The translations under genes and the position numbers were made by a program. Under the pieces are notes generated by a model. That model had not been told where the DNA came from and ran no database searches. It saw only the letters and a program-made list of their open reading frames with translations. Source: Porphyrobacter sp. TH134 (GTDB taxonomy: Bacteria > Pseudomonadota > Alphaproteobacteria > Sphingomonadales > Sphingomonadaceae). Taken from it: a DNA stretch of 64,000 nt. Of this stretch, positions 25,312-34,639 are shown one piece after another. The stretch is from NCBI RefSeq assembly GCF_002855495.1, contig NZ_PKRO01000007.1, forward strand, positions 53,431-117,430, in the 5' to 3' direction. The number at the start of each line of letters is the position of its first letter. The first letter of the stretch is position 1.

Positions 25312-27147
25312 TCACAAGCCGTACCACAGCACCAACAGGGCCGACAGTACGGTCACCATCAATGCCACCAGCGGCACTCCGGCGCGCACGTAATCGCTGA
25401 ATTCGTACCCGCCTTCAGACATGATCAGCAGGTTGGATTGATAGGCAATCGGTGTCGCAAACGACAAGTTGCAGCCAAACAACACCGCCAGCACCAAGGG
25501 CTCTGGTGGCAGGCCGAGCTGGTTGGCGATGCTGAAGGCAATAGGCGTACCGATCGTGGCAGCGGTCGCGTTTGACGCAAAGTTGGTCAGCACCGTCACA
25601 AACAGCATGATCGCCGACAGCACCAGCGCCGGAGGCAGATAGGCAAGGCCAAGCGACAGGGCCTGTCCCAGCCATTCGGCCGCTCCGCTTTCGTCAATCA
25701 CCCGCCCGATGGCGAGGCTGGCCGCAATCAGAACAATCACCTTGGCCGACAGCGCCCGGCCGACCCGGTCAAACTTGACGCAGCCCGTCACAAACATCGC
25801 GATTGCGCCAGCCAGCGCGGAAATCGCAATCGGCAGCTTGATCGGCGCATAGCCATTGGCATCGAACCACGGCAGACCAAGCGAGGCTGTGGCAATCGCG
25901 CCCAGCATGATGCTGCCTGCCAGCACGGCCTTCGACCGGCGCGGCAGTTCGCGGGCACCTTCAAGGCGGAGGAGGCCGTCGCCTTCGGCAAAGCTGTTCA
26001 AATCCTCCTCAATCCCCATCACCAGCAGCACATCACCCTCAAGGATGTGCAGGTCGCCCGTCGCAGCATAAGTATCGCGCTCGCCCAGAACGCGGGCGGG
26101 CCGGTGGATCCCGAGCACGGCGACCCCGTACAAATCGGCAATGCCCGAACTGGCAAGGGCGCGGGAAACGAGCCGCGAATCCGAGGTGACGGTCATTTCA
26201 ACCGCGACAATATCCTCGCCTTGCGCCTTGGATATCCGGCGGATGCGATCGATCACCCACGTCGGGGCAAGTTCCCCCTTGAGCGCGCGTGCAGCCTCTT
26301 CCAGCGCTTCATGGGTGCCTGAAATATGCAATCGCTGATCGAGCTGAAGAGTGCCTTCGGGCATATCGTGAAAGGTAATGCCTTCTGGCAGCCGGCCCTT
26401 GACCGAGGCAAAATCGGCGCCGGACAGCAGGCTGCTTGCCCCTACACGCAGACGGGTGTGAAAAATCCGGCGCTGCTTGTCCGGCACAACGCTATTGTCG
26501 CGCAGCATGCGCGGCATCACCAGCCACAGATAGGGGATCGCAACCAGGCCCGCGATCAAGATGATCGGCGTGAACTGGAACACACCAAACGCCTTCATCC
26601 CAAGGTCGGCAGCGATGGTGACGACCAGAATATTCGTCGAGGTTCCAATCGTGGTCGACATTCCGCCCAGCAGCACCGCCGTGTTGACCGGCATGAGGAT
26701 CTTGGACGACGCCATCAGCCCCTTGGCGGCAATCGCGACGATGATCGGAATGAGCAGCACCATAACCGGCGTGTCGTTGACGAACATCGACATCGAGAAA
26801 GCCAGCATCAAAGCCGTAAGCAGACCCAGCTGGCTATTGTATCGGAATACGCTTTCCAGCACCCGGGCAAAAGGCTCAAGCGCGCCTGTCACCACCAGCC
26901 CGCGCCCGAGGATCATCAGCGCACAGATTGTGATGAGGGCGGAATGGCCAAACCCGCCGAATGCGATTGCAAGGCCATCGGTCGGCTTGCCCCCTTCGAG
27001 CGGGGCAAAGTAAAGTCCCACCCCGATCACCGCGATGGTAATCAGCGAGATGATTTCCTCAGGAAAGCGGCCCCGGGCAAAGCCGACGAACATGGCGATC
27101 GTGACCGCCATGGCCGCAATCGCGTGATATGATGGGGCTTCCAGCAT
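25312..27147 (-). CDS. SLC13 (DASS) family permease with paired RCK-C domains
   Basis: 611 residues. Two halves of membrane helices flank a soluble insert at about 220-410 with two TrkA-C/RCK-C-like units ('GITFHDMPEGTLQLDQRLHI' and 'DLYGVAVLGIHRPARV...LEGDVLLVMG'). Signature clusters 'NDTPVMVLLIPI', 'GGMSTTIGTSTNILV' and 'NFASNATAATIGTPIAF' correspond to the duplicated SNT-type substrate motifs. Predicted sodium-coupled uptake of a di-/tricarboxylate, sulfate or related anion. It lies 17 nt upstream of the M20 hydrolase. Confidence 0.9.
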   Translation of the reverse strand: MLEAPSYHAIAAMAVTIAMFVGFARGRFPEEIISLITIAVIGVGLYFAPLEGGKPTDGLAIAFGGFGHSALITICALMILGRGLVVTGALEPFARVLESVFRYNSQLGLLTALMLAFSMSMFVNDTPVMVLLIPIIVAIAAKGLMASSKILMPVNTAVLLGGMSTTIGTSTNILVVTIAADLGMKAFGVFQFTPIILIAGLVAIPYLWLVMPRMLRDNSVVPDKQRRIFHTRLRVGASSLLSGADFASVKGRLPEGITFHDMPEGTLQLDQRLHISGTHEALEEAARALKGELAPTWVIDRIRRISKAQGEDIVAVEMTVTSDSRLVSRALASSGIADLYGVAVLGIHRPARVLGERDTYAATGDLHILEGDVLLVMGIEEDLNSFAEGDGLLRLEGARELPRRSKAVLAGSIMLGAIATASLGLPWFDANGYAPIKLPIAISALAGAIAMFVTGCVKFDRVGRALSAKVIVLIAASLAIGRVIDESGAAEWLGQALSLGLAYLPPALVLSAIMLFVTVLTNFASNATAATIGTPIAFSIANQLGLPPEPLVLAVLFGCNLSFATPIAYQSNLLIMSEGGYEFSDYVRAGVPLVALMVTVLSALLVLWYGL

Positions 27148-27269
27148 AGCGCGGCCCTTAGGCTGGCCACCTGGAAAGCTGCTCGACTGGCGCTTTATGG
27201 GTCATATCAATTTTTCGAAGCCTTGTATGATGGGCGGTCCGGCCGCGGCTGTGAAGGCTGCGAAGGTCG

Positions 27270-28505
27270 CTATTGGGCGATTGTGCTGACAACCTTGCCG
27301 TCAATCACCACCCCGGCAGAGTGCGAGGTATGCTCGAAGGGATCACCATCGAACAGTGCCACATCGCCGTCCTTGCCCACTTCGAGCGATCCGATCCGTT
27401 TGCCAAGGCCAATGGCGTTGGCTGCATTGATCGTGATGCTGGCAAGTGCGTCGTTCCAGGCAAGCCCGTTGGCAGCGGCAATGCCGGCCTCGAACAAGAC
27501 CACACGGGTCTTGGGCACATAGCCTTCGTAGCCTGATTGGTAGGCGAAGGGGATGCCCGCCGCGCGCAGCACCGCGCCCGTGGTGAAGCTCGCATTCTCG
27601 AACTCGCCATATTGGCGCGCCATGGGCGGATGCAGGATCACTGTTACACCGGCCGCCTTGATCTCGTCAGTCAGCAGATAGGCTTCGGCGGCCCCATCGA
27701 GCACCAGATCAATGCCGAATTCCTCGCGCAGGCGCAGCGCGCTCATGATGTCTTGCGCCCGGTGCGCCGTCACCAAAAGCGGCAGTTTGCGCGCCAACAC
27801 ATCACGCATCACCTGCGTATCAAGGCTGGGCGGCTTGTCTGGGCCGGCCTTTTCCTGGCCCTTCTTGTCTGCTTTGGGCGCTTCGGGCTGCTTGGCTGCC
27901 AGCAAGGCCTGACGCAGCATTGCCATCTGCTTGGCCCGCGTCCCCGGCGCTTTGCCGCCTTCGGCAAGCGCGGATGGGCCGAGATTGGCCGCAACCATCG
28001 CCTGCGGCACTATCACCGCCTCGTCGGCTGTTTTGCCGACGGTCTTGGCAACCATCGTCTGCCCCGACACCAACGCGCCGGGGCCGTGGCCGGTGTGAAT
28101 CGTCGTGACGCCAAAGCCGCGCAGCCAGGCCACCAGTGCCTCTTCCGGATTATAGCCATCAATGGCCCGCAATTGCGGCTGGACCGGCGCGCTTTCGTCA
28201 AGCTGATCCTGATCTTGCGGCTGGTTCATGTAGCCAGCAAGGCCGACCACAGTTCGGGCGTCCACCAATCCGGGCGTGACGACCTTGGCTTCGATCACCT
28301 CGAGGCCTTCGGGGATTGGCGTGCTGGAAGCGGGGCCAACCGCGACGATCTTCCCGCCCTTGATGACCACCACGCCATCGGCAATCATCGGGCCAGCCAT
28401 AGTGTGCACTTCATCGCCCTTGATCGCGACATCCTGCGCCTGAGCCGCCGTGCCAAAGCACAGTGCGGTGGCAGCCACAGTCACGAGGAACCCGGTGATA
28501 CCCAT
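27270..28505 (-). CDS. Amidohydrolase-family protein lacking metal ligands (probable pseudoenzyme)
   Basis: 411 residues with signal peptide (cleavage near 'AAQAQD'). The amidohydrolase scaffold is clear ('PGLVDA', 'NAANAIGLGKRIGSLEVGKDGDVALFDGDPF'). The metal site is not: the HxH after VDA is replaced by RTV, the strand-6 His found in the neighbour (LIQHGTE) aligns with LDGAAE, and the strand-8 Asp (SIHSDDA) aligns with AYQSGYEG. The strand-5 'TAHRAQDI' His remains. It overlaps the intact paralogue upstream by 1 nt (TGATG), so the two are co-translated and may form a heteromer. A lysine/proline-rich insert lies near 205-230. Confidence 0.85.
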   Translation of the reverse strand: MGITGFLVTVAATALCFGTAAQAQDVAIKGDEVHTMAGPMIADGVVVIKGGKIVAVGPASSTPIPEGLEVIEAKVVTPGLVDARTVVGLAGYMNQPQDQDQLDESAPVQPQLRAIDGYNPEEALVAWLRGFGVTTIHTGHGPGALVSGQTMVAKTVGKTADEAVIVPQAMVAANLGPSALAEGGKAPGTRAKQMAMLRQALLAAKQPEAPKADKKGQEKAGPDKPPSLDTQVMRDVLARKLPLLVTAHRAQDIMSALRLREEFGIDLVLDGAAEAYLLTDEIKAAGVTVILHPPMARQYGEFENASFTTGAVLRAAGIPFAYQSGYEGYVPKTRVVLFEAGIAAANGLAWNDALASITINAANAIGLGKRIGSLEVGKDGDVALFDGDPFEHTSHSAGVVIDGKVVSTIAQ

Positions 28506-29818
28506 CAGTGTTCCCCTCCAGCTTCGGCAATTTCCCAGTGATGATGCGACGCTTCCATCGGGCTTCCGGCGCCGTAGCCCCCCGTTGCCATCAGCAAGTC
28601 TTCCGGACGGCTGCGATCGAACAGCTTTTCGCCCTCGACCCAGGTTTCAAGCACTTGCGTGTAGGTCGACAGCGGATCGCCGCTAAGCAGCAGAAAATCG
28701 GCATCCTTGCCCGCTTCAAGCGAGCCGACGCGGGCGTCCAGCCGCATTTGTTTTGCCGGGTTGATGGTGAGGGCTTTTAACGCCCCCTCGCGGCTCATCC
28801 CGCCGCGCACGGCCAGACCGGCTTCGCGCAGCAACATGCGCGAATCCACGATCGCATCGTCGGAATGGATCGACACCAGCACGCCTGCGCGTTCGAGGAT
28901 CGCAGCGTTATTCATCCGCAGATCGATTGTCTCCAGCTTGCCGCCGGGCGAATCGAGCGTGATGTTCGACACCGGCACGCCGGCCTTGGCCAGTTCGTCA
29001 GCGATCTTCCACGTCTCGGTGCCGTGCTGGATCAGCACATCGAACCCGAATTCGCGCTTCAGCCGCAGCACGGTCATGATGTCATCGGCGCGGTGGGAAT
29101 GGAAATGAACCAGCCGGTCACCCGAAAGAACTTCGCACAAGGCTTCCTTGGACAAGTCACGGGTCTTGCGATCACCATCGCAATAGGCCTTCGCACCGAT
29201 CAACGCTTCACGCACCAGCGATGCCGATTTGGCCCGTGTTCCGGGAAAGCCGGTGCGGCCCATCGGGTTGGTTCCGTTGGCCATCTTCATCCCGCCAAGC
29301 GCCGCGCCGTCCTTCATCTGGAAGGCGACGCCTTCGACGGTACGGGCCTTGCGCAGCTTCATGTAGAAGGTCTGCCCGCTCATCAAATGACCCGATCCGG
29401 GCATGATATTGGCTGTCGTGACCCCGCCTGCGCGGGCCTTGCCGATGCTGGAAGACAAGGGATCGATGGAATCCAGCGCCCGAACCTCGGGCTGGATCGG
29501 ACCGGAACCATCCGCGCCTGCGACCTGGCCGATATGGGAGTGCGCGTCCACGATGCCGGGCATAATCACGCGGCCATCAACGGCCCGGCGCTCGGCATCG
29601 GCAGGAATCGCGACATTGCTGCCAACCGCCAGGATCTTGCCGTCCCTGATGACCAGCGTGCCGTTCTCGATCGTCTCACCCGTCATGGTCAGAATGCGCG
29701 CGCCGGTAAAGGCGACGGCGCGGCTTTGTGCGGTGGCAGGGGCTGACATAAAAACCGCCGCTGCAACGGCAGCGGCTCCCACACCGGCGATCAATCCTTG
29801 CCGCAACTTCGGATACAT
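28505..29818 (-). CDS. Secreted amidohydrolase (imidazolonepropionase-like)
   Basis: 437 residues from ATG at 29818 (MYPKLRQG); the frame opens at 29842. Signal peptide ending 'ATAQS'. A full metal-site set: 'PGIVDAHSH' (HxH), 'LVHFHSHRADDI', 'LIQHGTE' and 'SIHSDDA'. A C-terminal histidine stretch 'ASHHHWEIAEAGGEH' is unusual. Possibly a periplasmic prolidase or other amide/imide hydrolase; substrate not readable. Paired with a degenerate paralogue directly downstream. Confidence 0.9.
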   Translation of the reverse strand: MYPKLRQGLIAGVGAAAVAAAVFMSAPATAQSRAVAFTGARILTMTGETIENGTLVIRDGKILAVGSNVAIPADAERRAVDGRVIMPGIVDAHSHIGQVAGADGSGPIQPEVRALDSIDPLSSSIGKARAGGVTTANIMPGSGHLMSGQTFYMKLRKARTVEGVAFQMKDGAALGGMKMANGTNPMGRTGFPGTRAKSASLVREALIGAKAYCDGDRKTRDLSKEALCEVLSGDRLVHFHSHRADDIMTVLRLKREFGFDVLIQHGTETWKIADELAKAGVPVSNITLDSPGGKLETIDLRMNNAAILERAGVLVSIHSDDAIVDSRMLLREAGLAVRGGMSREGALKALTINPAKQMRLDARVGSLEAGKDADFLLLSGDPLSTYTQVLETWVEGEKLFDRSRPEDLLMATGGYGAGSPMEASHHHWEIAEAGGEH

Positions 29819-29923
29819 CACGAAGCGTCTCTCCCTGTTCAAGCTCCCCGCTCTCCTAGAGGGCGCGGCGCGCAGGGCACAAGGGAAAACACCAAGCCGT
29901 CTGTTTGGGAGGTTGCCGCCCTG

Positions 29924-32257
29924 TCAGGCCGATAGCAGGCGCTGGTATCCCGCACCGTCACGCAGCATGGCGGCAACCGCACCTGCCGGCACCGGACGCG
30001 AGAACAGATAGCCTTGAATGTTCTGGCAGCCTTCGCGTTCGAGAACTTCGAATTGGGCGACGTCCTCAACCCCTTCGGCCAAGGTTGCCATGCCAAGCGC
30101 ATTGGCCAGCGTGGTGATGGCGCGGATCATGGCATGGCCACTGCTGCTGGTGCCCAGATCCTCGACAAAGCTCTTGTCAATCTTGACCTTGTCGAACGGG
30201 AACGAGCGCAGGTAGCTGAGCGAGGAATATCCGGTGCCAAAGTCATCCAGCGCGATCTTGACGCCCAGATTGCGCAAGCTGTGGAGCGTCGCGAGGGTCG
30301 TTTCGATGTCGGCGATGAAAATGCTCTCGGTAATCTCAAGCTCCAGCCGCGCGGGCGCGATGCCGCTGGATGAAAGGGCGGACAATACCGTGCTGACGAT
30401 GCCGGTGGCGGTGAATTGCTTGGGCGAAACGTTGACGGCAACGGTCACGTTATCAGGCCATGTGCTTGCCTGATGACAGGCCTCACGCAGGACCCACTCG
30501 CCAATCGGAATGATCAGTCCGGTTTCTTCGGCAAGCGCGATAAATTCGGCCGGGTTCACCCGTCCGCGGGTCGGATGGTTCCAGCGGATCAACGCCTCGA
30601 ACCCGGTCAGGCGCTTTTCAGCGAGGCTGTAAAGCGGCTGAAAATTCAGCTCGAACCCGCCCTCCTTGATCGCGGCCCGCAAGTCCAGTTCCAGCTGGCG
30701 GCGCTGGCGGGCGGCTTCGTCAAGCGACGGCTCGAAAAAGTGATAGGTCGATTTGCCTTCATGCTTGGCCCGGTACAGCGCGAGGTCGGCGTTTTTCATC
30801 AACGTCGTGCCGTCCTCGCCATCGCCGGGCGCCATCGCAATGCCGATACTCGCGCCGCAGGCGGCATGCTGGCCGTTAATCGAGAGCGGCCGTTCAAAGC
30901 TGCGCTGCAAGGCATCGGCGATATTACCAAGACTCGCCTTGTCACCGATCCCGTCGATCAGGATTGCAAACTCGTCGCCGCCCAAGCGAGCGATCAGCGC
31001 ATCGGGCAGGTCTTCGCAAAGGTGGCCCGCGACCATCCGCAGCAAAGTATCGCCCGCAGGATGGCCGAGCGTGTCATTCACCATCTTGAAGTCGTCAAGA
31101 TCGATATAGGCCACCATGACCTGTTCCCCTGCCCGCCGGCGCGAAAGGGTGTTGGCGAGTTGTTCGGTAAACAGCTTGCGATTGGGCAAGCCGGTCAGTC
31201 CATCATGCAGTCCGACATGAATGATCTGGCGTTCGCGTTCCTCGATGGCAGCCACCATCTGATTGAAGCTGCCCGCCAGACGCCCAATTTCGTCGTCGGT
31301 CGCAATGTTCAGGCTGACCTCGCGCCCCTCGCCGATCAGTCGGGTTGCTTCGTCCAGCTGCTGGAGCGGCTCGGTCACACTGCGCGCCACTTTCCAGCTC
31401 AGACCCAGCACCAGCATGATCCCGCCAGCAGCCAGCAACACGAGCCACACTTTGAGCTCGGTATAGGCGGACAGCGACTTTTCGAGCGCGTGTCGCAACA
31501 CCAGCCGGGGCGCGATGCCATCTTGCAGGACGGCCAGATTGGACACGTGATACAGCAGGCGTTCGTTTTCCTGACGCTCAAATACGGCATCCGCCTTGGC
31601 GTTGCGCAGCCACGCGGGCTGGCGCGCCGCTTCAACCACTTGCGCTTCCAGGGCGATGGGCGCCAGATCAACCAGGCGATCAAGCTCGGCCCGGTCGAGC
31701 GGCTGCGCGATGACCAGCCAGCCGATAAGGTCGGGGGCCTCAATCGGCGACGCGGCTGCCAGCGCCAGCCCGCGGTCTGTCCGGATGATGCCGCGCTTGC
31801 CGCCTTCGTCCAGCCGCGCCCACAGCGTATCCGGGGCTGGCACGCCGCTGGCATCAGCGGCTAGCAATTCGCCCTCCAACGTCACAACGAAGGCCATATC
31901 GCTGCGCACCCGGTCCTCAAGACTTGTAAGCGCGCTGGCGATCGTTGCCGCGTCCGCTGTCGCAACAGCTTCGCGGAAGCCGAAATCATGCGCCAGAACA
32001 TCGGCCTGATCGCCCATTTGCCGGGCCCGGGCGGCCAGGATTTCATCGAACACCCGCGCATTGGCCGCCAGATCGCGCGATGCGCTGGCTTCGCCAAAGC
32101 GCGCAAGGCCGCCAACCGCCAGCGAAACGATCAGCCCCAACACCAGCGCAAACAGCCCGGCATACAGCAACGCAATGCGTGTGCTGAGCGCACCGAACTG
32201 CAAACCAGCCAGCCGCGCCATCGCGGCGCGCGCAGCGTTCCCTATCGCCGAAGCCAT
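29924..32257 (-). CDS. Membrane sensor GGDEF/EAL protein (c-di-GMP turnover)
   Basis: 777 residues. Two membrane helices (about 29-51 and 275-297) bracket a periplasmic sensor of about 220 residues, then HAMP ('RSVTEPLQQLDEATRLIGEGREV'), GGDEF with intact RLGGDEF (about 424) and EAL with 'FEALIRWNHP' (about 552). The later catalytic signatures 'LEITES' and 'ALDDFGTGYSSL' are kept. Both domains look capable of activity. Its start overlaps the cupredoxin stop by 1 nt, and this pair is divergent from the DUF3034-globin pair, suggesting a copper/redox/oxygen or NO-linked input to c-di-GMP. Confidence 0.93.
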   Translation of the reverse strand: MASAIGNAARAAMARLAGLQFGALSTRIALLYAGLFALVLGLIVSLAVGGLARFGEASASRDLAANARVFDEILAARARQMGDQADVLAHDFGFREAVATADAATIASALTSLEDRVRSDMAFVVTLEGELLAADASGVPAPDTLWARLDEGGKRGIIRTDRGLALAAASPIEAPDLIGWLVIAQPLDRAELDRLVDLAPIALEAQVVEAARQPAWLRNAKADAVFERQENERLLYHVSNLAVLQDGIAPRLVLRHALEKSLSAYTELKVWLVLLAAGGIMLVLGLSWKVARSVTEPLQQLDEATRLIGEGREVSLNIATDDEIGRLAGSFNQMVAAIEERERQIIHVGLHDGLTGLPNRKLFTEQLANTLSRRRAGEQVMVAYIDLDDFKMVNDTLGHPAGDTLLRMVAGHLCEDLPDALIARLGGDEFAILIDGIGDKASLGNIADALQRSFERPLSINGQHAACGASIGIAMAPGDGEDGTTLMKNADLALYRAKHEGKSTYHFFEPSLDEAARQRRQLELDLRAAIKEGGFELNFQPLYSLAEKRLTGFEALIRWNHPTRGRVNPAEFIALAEETGLIIPIGEWVLREACHQASTWPDNVTVAVNVSPKQFTATGIVSTVLSALSSSGIAPARLELEITESIFIADIETTLATLHSLRNLGVKIALDDFGTGYSSLSYLRSFPFDKVKIDKSFVEDLGTSSSGHAMIRAITTLANALGMATLAEGVEDVAQFEVLEREGCQNIQGYLFSRPVPAGAVAAMLRDGAGYQRLLSA

Positions 32258-32907
32258 TATCTCAGCGCCACGGTAAGCTTATGCGTCTGCGCGCCGCCGC
32301 TGATGGTGATGCCCGATTTGCTCTCATTGGAAGGACTGCGCAGCCCCGGATGCCAGACCGTCAGACTGGCGCTGCCAGCGGGCATTCCGGACAAGGCGAC
32401 ATAGCCGTTGTGATCGGTTTTTCCGGCAAACGGGGTGTCGGTCACGCGGATGTAACCGCGCATCTGATCATGGATATTGCAGCCCAGCTTGACGCTGCCG
32501 GCGACCGCAAACGTGTGTGTGCGGGTTTGGTCGCGCCCGTACAGATCGATTTCGAACCGCGCAGGCTTGGAAAAGCTGTAGATCGAATGCCGGACCATAT
32601 CGAGGTTCGGGAAAGCCACCGTGCTGCCCTTGGCAACAATCAGGGTGCCGGGCGTGAATTGCTGGTTCTTCTGCGCCATGCCCATCTTCCACGGGAACCG
32701 GATCGGGCTTGCGGGCGCACGGGCGCTGCGCAATTCGACCACCGCATCGCGCACGGGCAGACCGTCGGCGTCCACCACCTGCACGCGCAGCGAAGCCGGC
32801 GCGGCGGCTGCCACTCTGGCAGCAGAACCGAGGCCGACAACCGCCGCTCCGGCCACACCGGCAACGAGCAACGCGATGCTGAAAAAGGTTTGAAACGATA
32901 GGCGCAT
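32257..32907 (-). CDS. Cupredoxin-domain secreted protein (methylamine utilisation MauL-like)
   Basis: 216 residues from the ATG at 32907 (MRLSFQT). A signal peptide/membrane segment is followed by a plastocyanin-like domain. Candidate type-1 copper ligands are His in 'MVRHSIYSF' and Cys, His and Met in 'LGCNIHDQM', in the right order and spacing for His-Cys-His-Met. A C-terminal carboxypeptidase-regulatory-like beta domain ('DTPFAGKTDHNGYVALSGMPAGS') follows. Such proteins are often labelled methylamine utilisation protein although no mau genes are here. Translationally coupled to the GGDEF/EAL gene. Confidence 0.85.
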   Translation of the reverse strand: MRLSFQTFFSIALLVAGVAGAAVVGLGSAARVAAAAPASLRVQVVDADGLPVRDAVVELRSARAPASPIRFPWKMGMAQKNQQFTPGTLIVAKGSTVAFPNLDMVRHSIYSFSKPARFEIDLYGRDQTRTHTFAVAGSVKLGCNIHDQMRGYIRVTDTPFAGKTDHNGYVALSGMPAGSASLTVWHPGLRSPSNESKSGITISGGAQTHKLTVALR

Positions 32908-32998
32908 GACAGTGAACGGCCATTTACGTTGCACCCCTTAACAAACCCTCGCCATACGGTTTAGGAGGAATTTACCCTCTTGGGTTAGGCGCGCAGCC

Positions 32999-34057
32999 AT
33001 GCCTTCGCTAACCCTGTGCTTCCTATCGCTTTGCCAAGCCGCGGCCATTTCGGCTGTTTCGCCCCCCGTTGCTGCGCCCTACCCTGATGCCGCACCCTAC
33101 ATTGGCTATGAACAGGTGTTGGACGTCGTCGCTGCTGCTGTGCCGCCGGTTGCAGCCGTAACACCGCAGGATCAGGCAGCGACCGCCCGTGCGGTTGCGC
33201 CAATCGGGCCGGCTTCCGAAATCAGCGACGACAGCGGCCCGCGCCCGGGCAAGACACCCTTGTTCAAAGGCGGCAAATTGCTCCTGACAAACGGCGTTAC
33301 CACAGCCGAGGGCAGCTCCGGCGGCGGCATTGCGCGCTGGGCGACGATTGCGGGCCGGCAAATGCCGTCCGGGATCGGCGCCTCGGCCCACCTTACCGCC
33401 ATCGAATTGCCTGATTTTGGGTGGCGCTCTTACGGCGCAGCCCTTGGCATTGGTGACCGGCTTGAACTGAGCATCGCTCGCGCCGATTTTGACACCCGCG
33501 ATGTCGGCGCAGCGCTGGGCATCGGGCAAGGCTACACCTTCAATCTGGATACCTTCGGCGCCAAACTGCGCGTCGCGGGCGATCTGGTGTATGGTGAAAG
33601 CTGGCTTCCGCAAATCGCAGTCGGCCTCGAACACAAGCGCAGCCGCGATGGAGCGCTGGTGCGCGCCCTGGGCTCCGCCGATGACGAGGGCACAGATTAC
33701 ACGATCAGCGCGACCAAACTGGTCCTCGCGCGCAGCCTGCTGATGAATGCGACGCTGCGCTACACCGAAGCCAACCAGATCGGCCTGCTGGGTTTCGGCT
33801 CGGCAACGGGCGGAGGCTATCAGCTGCAATTCGAAGGGTCGCTCGGCTACCAGCTGTCCAGCCGCGCTGTGGTGGGCGCGGAATATCGTTCAAAACCGGA
33901 CAATCTTGGCCTCGGCGAAGACGACTGGATCGATATCTTCGCAGCCTACGCCTTGACCAACCACCTGACCCTGACCGCGGCCTATGTGGACCTCGGCTCG
34001 GTCGCCACCTTCAATGACCAGCGCGGCGGATTCCTGTCGGCGCAGGTCGCTTTCTGA
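32999..34057 (+). CDS. DUF3034 family outer-membrane beta-barrel protein
   Basis: 352 residues. Short signal peptide, a proline/alanine-rich stretch to about residue 85, then the DUF3034 region starting 'KLLLTNGVTTAEGSSGGGIARWATI' and continuing in alternating strands ('GVGLEHKRSRDG'-like), ending with a C-terminal phenylalanine ('FLSAQVAF') as outer-membrane barrels do. Function of the family unknown. It opens the plus-strand pair with the truncated haemoglobin, 91 nt from the divergent cupredoxin gene. Confidence 0.85.
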   Translation: MPSLTLCFLSLCQAAAISAVSPPVAAPYPDAAPYIGYEQVLDVVAAAVPPVAAVTPQDQAATARAVAPIGPASEISDDSGPRPGKTPLFKGGKLLLTNGVTTAEGSSGGGIARWATIAGRQMPSGIGASAHLTAIELPDFGWRSYGAALGIGDRLELSIARADFDTRDVGAALGIGQGYTFNLDTFGAKLRVAGDLVYGESWLPQIAVGLEHKRSRDGALVRALGSADDEGTDYTISATKLVLARSLLMNATLRYTEANQIGLLGFGSATGGGYQLQFEGSLGYQLSSRAVVGAEYRSKPDNLGLGEDDWIDIFAAYALTNHLTLTAAYVDLGSVATFNDQRGGFLSAQVAF

Positions 34058-34073
34058 TCCCATTGCCGGAGCC

Positions 34074-34616
34074 ATGCCGATGCTGCTGACCGCCACCGCT
34101 GCTGCTGCCCTCATGCTGCTGCAACAGGCCCCTGCCGAAGCGACCGACTGGGACGCCGAATTCGGGGTCGAGGTGAAGGAACGCGATCCCGTTACAGGCG
34201 AAATTCCAGTCGATCCCTACCCGCAATCCAACGCCAACGCCGGCGCTGCGCCGTATGACAGCGCCGGGCTGGTGCGCGATTTCGGAGGCCGAGAAGGGAT
34301 CGCCCGCATCGCCGTGCGCACGGTCGATCTCAGCCATGACGACCCGCGCATCGCCGATATCTTCGCCGCGCATGACATGGTGCGGCTGAAGCGCACACTG
34401 GGCGAACAGTTCTGCTATCTGCTTGGCGCAGGCTGCGATTACACCGGACGCGACATGCGCAGCGCCCATACCGAAATGGGCGTCACCAAGGCCGACATGA
34501 ACGCTCTGGTCGAAAACCTGCAAACCGCGATGCGCGAGGCGGGCGTCCCCTTTGCTGCGCAAAACCGCCTGCTCGCCAAGCTTGCCCCAATGTCCCGTGA
34601 TGTTGTGGAACGCTGA
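34074..34616 (+). CDS. Group 1 truncated haemoglobin with signal peptide
   Basis: 180 residues from the ATG at 34074; the frame opens at 33984 inside DUF3034. A short signal-like N-terminus ('LLTATAAAALMLLQQAPAEA') suggests export, which is unusual for a globin. The globin core has 'FGGREGIARIAVRTVDLSHDDPRI' (helix A/B), 'LKRTLGEQFCYLLGAGCDYTGRDM' and a proximal-His segment 'RSAHTEMGV'. It could bind O2, NO or sulfide. Directly follows the DUF3034 gene (16 nt), which suggests a periplasmic haem protein acting with the barrel. Confidence 0.85.
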   Translation: MPMLLTATAAAALMLLQQAPAEATDWDAEFGVEVKERDPVTGEIPVDPYPQSNANAGAAPYDSAGLVRDFGGREGIARIAVRTVDLSHDDPRIADIFAAHDMVRLKRTLGEQFCYLLGAGCDYTGRDMRSAHTEMGVTKADMNALVENLQTAMREAGVPFAAQNRLLAKLAPMSRDVVER

Positions 34617-34639
34617 GGCAAGCTGCGACGAGCCGTTTC

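Noticed and set aside
29924..32257. GGDEF/EAL protein as a degenerate enzyme
   Set aside because: GGDEF, EAL, LEITES and DDFGTGYSS motifs are all intact, so loss of activity cannot be claimed.
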